A DNA stretch of 7,345 bases, taken from contig WAQR01000151.1 in the NCBI GenBank assembly GCA_015520145.1, positions 1 to 7,345 of the forward strand. The letters run 5' to 3'. The translations under genes and the position numbers were made by a program. Shown here piece after piece: positions 6,965 through 7,345 of this stretch. This stretch comes from Candidatus Hydrothermarchaeota archaeon. GTDB taxonomy: Archaea; Hydrothermarchaeota; Hydrothermarchaeia; Hydrothermarchaeales; WAQR01. The notes beneath the pieces are model-generated. The model had not been told where the DNA came from, did not search any database, and was given only the letters and a program-made list of their open reading frames with translations. Each line of letters opens with the position of its first letter. Position 1 is the stretch's first letter.

Positions 6965-7092
6965 CACCGTCATCATGCTTACCTTTGTATGAAATCCGGG
7001 GGGTTGAACCCACAAACAACCGGGCAGAAAGGAGCAGGTCGGCGCATATTTCAGGAATCAGCACCTCTGTGATACGCCCGATATCGGGTTAA
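6963..7092 (+). pseudogene. Decayed IS66-like transposase fragment (C-terminal catalytic end)
   Basis: The frame from 7000 reads GVEPTNNRAER, which matches the conserved (P/D)xNNxAER block holding the last catalytic glutamate of IS66-type transposases. Just upstream, a different frame (6975-7001) reads MLTFV-stop-NPG, which fits the usual LFTFVEHPG lead-in. The two parts are joined if one extra G is removed from the six-G run at 6998-7003. After AER the text degrades, although ISGISTS (about 7048-7068) resembles the RKISGGTRS of intact relatives. So there are a stop, a frameshift and a probable small deletion within 130 bases. No intact transposase is present. Confidence 0.6.
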
Positions 7093-7137
7093 TTCGATAC
7101 AGATTATCAACATATAATGTCTAAAAAAGATGGACGG

Positions 7138-7185
7138 TCCAATTAAAACGGGGTTTAAAACGGGGTTTTGAGAGCATTAATTGGA
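7138..7185. repeat. Tandem 12-base repeat framed by a 9-base inverted repeat
   Basis: TTAAAACGGGGT occurs twice in tandem at 7143-7154 and 7155-7166 without mismatch. The pair lies within an inverted repeat, TCCAATTAA (7138-7146) and TTAATTGGA (7177-7185). A further small palindrome, TGGACGGTCCA, covers 7131-7141. Possible readings are a mobile-element end, a regulator binding site or a hairpin; none can be chosen from sequence alone. Confidence 0.55.
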
Positions 7186-7229
7186 TGGCCTCTAACAGCT
7201 CCCTGGAATCCTGACAAAATCCTCTTGTG

Positions 7230-7259
7230 TATAAAAGGTTAAATATACGAAGGTTAAAT
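7230..7259 (+). promoter_or_regulatory. Probable promoter/leader of the gene starting at 7268
   Basis: TGTGTATAAA (7226-7235) can be an extended -10 box or an archaeal TATA box. AAGGTTAAAT is repeated at 7235-7244 and 7250-7259; the second copy, read as GAAGGT, is the only ribosome binding site candidate and is somewhat far (about 13 bases) from the ATG. Confidence 0.35.
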
Positions 7260-7267
7260 GAATTACC

Positions 7268-7345
7268 ATGCCAGAACTTAGATGTATCAACTGCGGTAGA
7301 AAACACAGACCTGACGAGCGGATTTATACCTGTCCAGCCTGCAAC
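7268..7345 (+). CDS. thrC: N-terminal zinc ribbon protein, probably threonine synthase (3' end cut by window)
   Basis: Only 26 residues are visible. They begin MPELRCINCGRKHRPDERIY and continue TCPACN, placing two CxxC pairs (C6/C9 and C22/C25) that form a zinc ribbon. This pattern, with a cysteine pair in the first ten residues and a Y-x-CPxC near 20-25, is that of the N-terminus of many bacterial and archaeal threonine synthases, which convert O-phosphohomoserine to threonine with pyridoxal phosphate. The start is well bounded: an in-frame TGA lies at 7259-7261 and the only ATG after it is at 7268. Other zinc-ribbon proteins begin similarly, so the name is tentative. If correct, a housekeeping gene borders the defence region on the right. 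Confidence 0.5.
   Translation, partial: MPELRCINCGRKHRPDERIYTCPACN

Noticed and set aside
6838..6999. + frame rich in I, Y and S upstream of TNNRAER as a membrane protein
   Set aside because: The hydrophobic text comes from the AT-rich promoter-like stretch; there is no ribosome binding site, and it merely runs into the transposase relic's frame.
6985..7020. Minus strand GGGTTCAACCCCCC resembling a tRNA T-loop
   Set aside because: The T-stem does not pair over five bases, and no D-arm, anticodon arm or acceptor stem fits. The + strand reads better as the transposase relic.
7121..7306. 61-codon minus-strand frame across the tandem repeat
   Set aside because: It has no convincing ribosome binding site, includes the repeat (KPRFKPRF) and runs antisense to the leader and start of the zinc-ribbon gene.
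1..7345. CRISPR array, rRNA or replication origin
   Set aside because: No regularly spaced direct repeats, no rRNA-like blocks and no iteron or DnaA-box clusters were seen.

Overview
The window looks like a piece of a prokaryotic defence island. Two large defence-type proteins on the + strand are visible: the C-terminal part of a DUF1156-type (COG1743-like) adenine DNA methyltransferase and a complete DUF499 (COG1483-like) P-loop ATPase. A two-gene MntA/HepT toxin-antitoxin module sits between them. The organism cannot be named from the sequence. The gene families occur in both bacteria and archaea, the ribosome binding sites are strong (up to AAGGAGGTGA), and the AT-rich promoter boxes can be read as bacterial -10 elements or archaeal TATA boxes. 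An anaerobic or thermophilic bacterium or a euryarchaeon would fit, but this is only a guess.

Layout. 3-1454 (+) is the methyltransferase, cut by the left edge; its DPPY catalytic motif is present. 1528-1824 and 1817-2164 (+) are mntA and hepT, overlapping by 8 bases and AT-rich. 2165-2260 is a short spacer that carries an exact 23-base copy of an internal stretch of the methyltransferase gene. 2261-4930 (+) is the DUF499 ATPase with intact Walker A and B motifs. Directly behind it, 4942-5091 (+) encodes what looks like the last ~48 residues of a type I restriction specificity subunit (HsdS), with no body attached. From there the minus strand takes over: 6609-6788 encodes a 59-residue small protein with a near-perfect ribosome binding site, followed after a 3-base gap by 5100-6605, a 501-residue protein with a papain/C39-like Cys-His-Asp arrangement. 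6803-7267 has no intact gene: an AT-rich promoter-like stretch, a frameshifted IS66-like transposase remnant, and a tandem 12-mer inside an inverted repeat. At 7268 a + strand gene with a four-cysteine zinc ribbon begins (probably threonine synthase), possibly marking the return to ordinary chromosome.

How it may work together. The methyltransferase and the DUF499 ATPase belong to families known to co-occur in predicted anti-phage modification/restriction clusters; the ATPase would be the energy-dependent partner. HepT/MntA adds an RNase toxin held in check by AMPylation, which could guard the locus or act in abortive infection. The island shows much rearrangement: a composition change inside the methyltransferase, a duplicated scar at the toxin-antitoxin boundary, an HsdS tail abutting the ATPase gene, and a transposase remnant. 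The least understood part is the minus-strand pair, a small protein translationally coupled to a cysteine-peptidase-like protein of unknown role.
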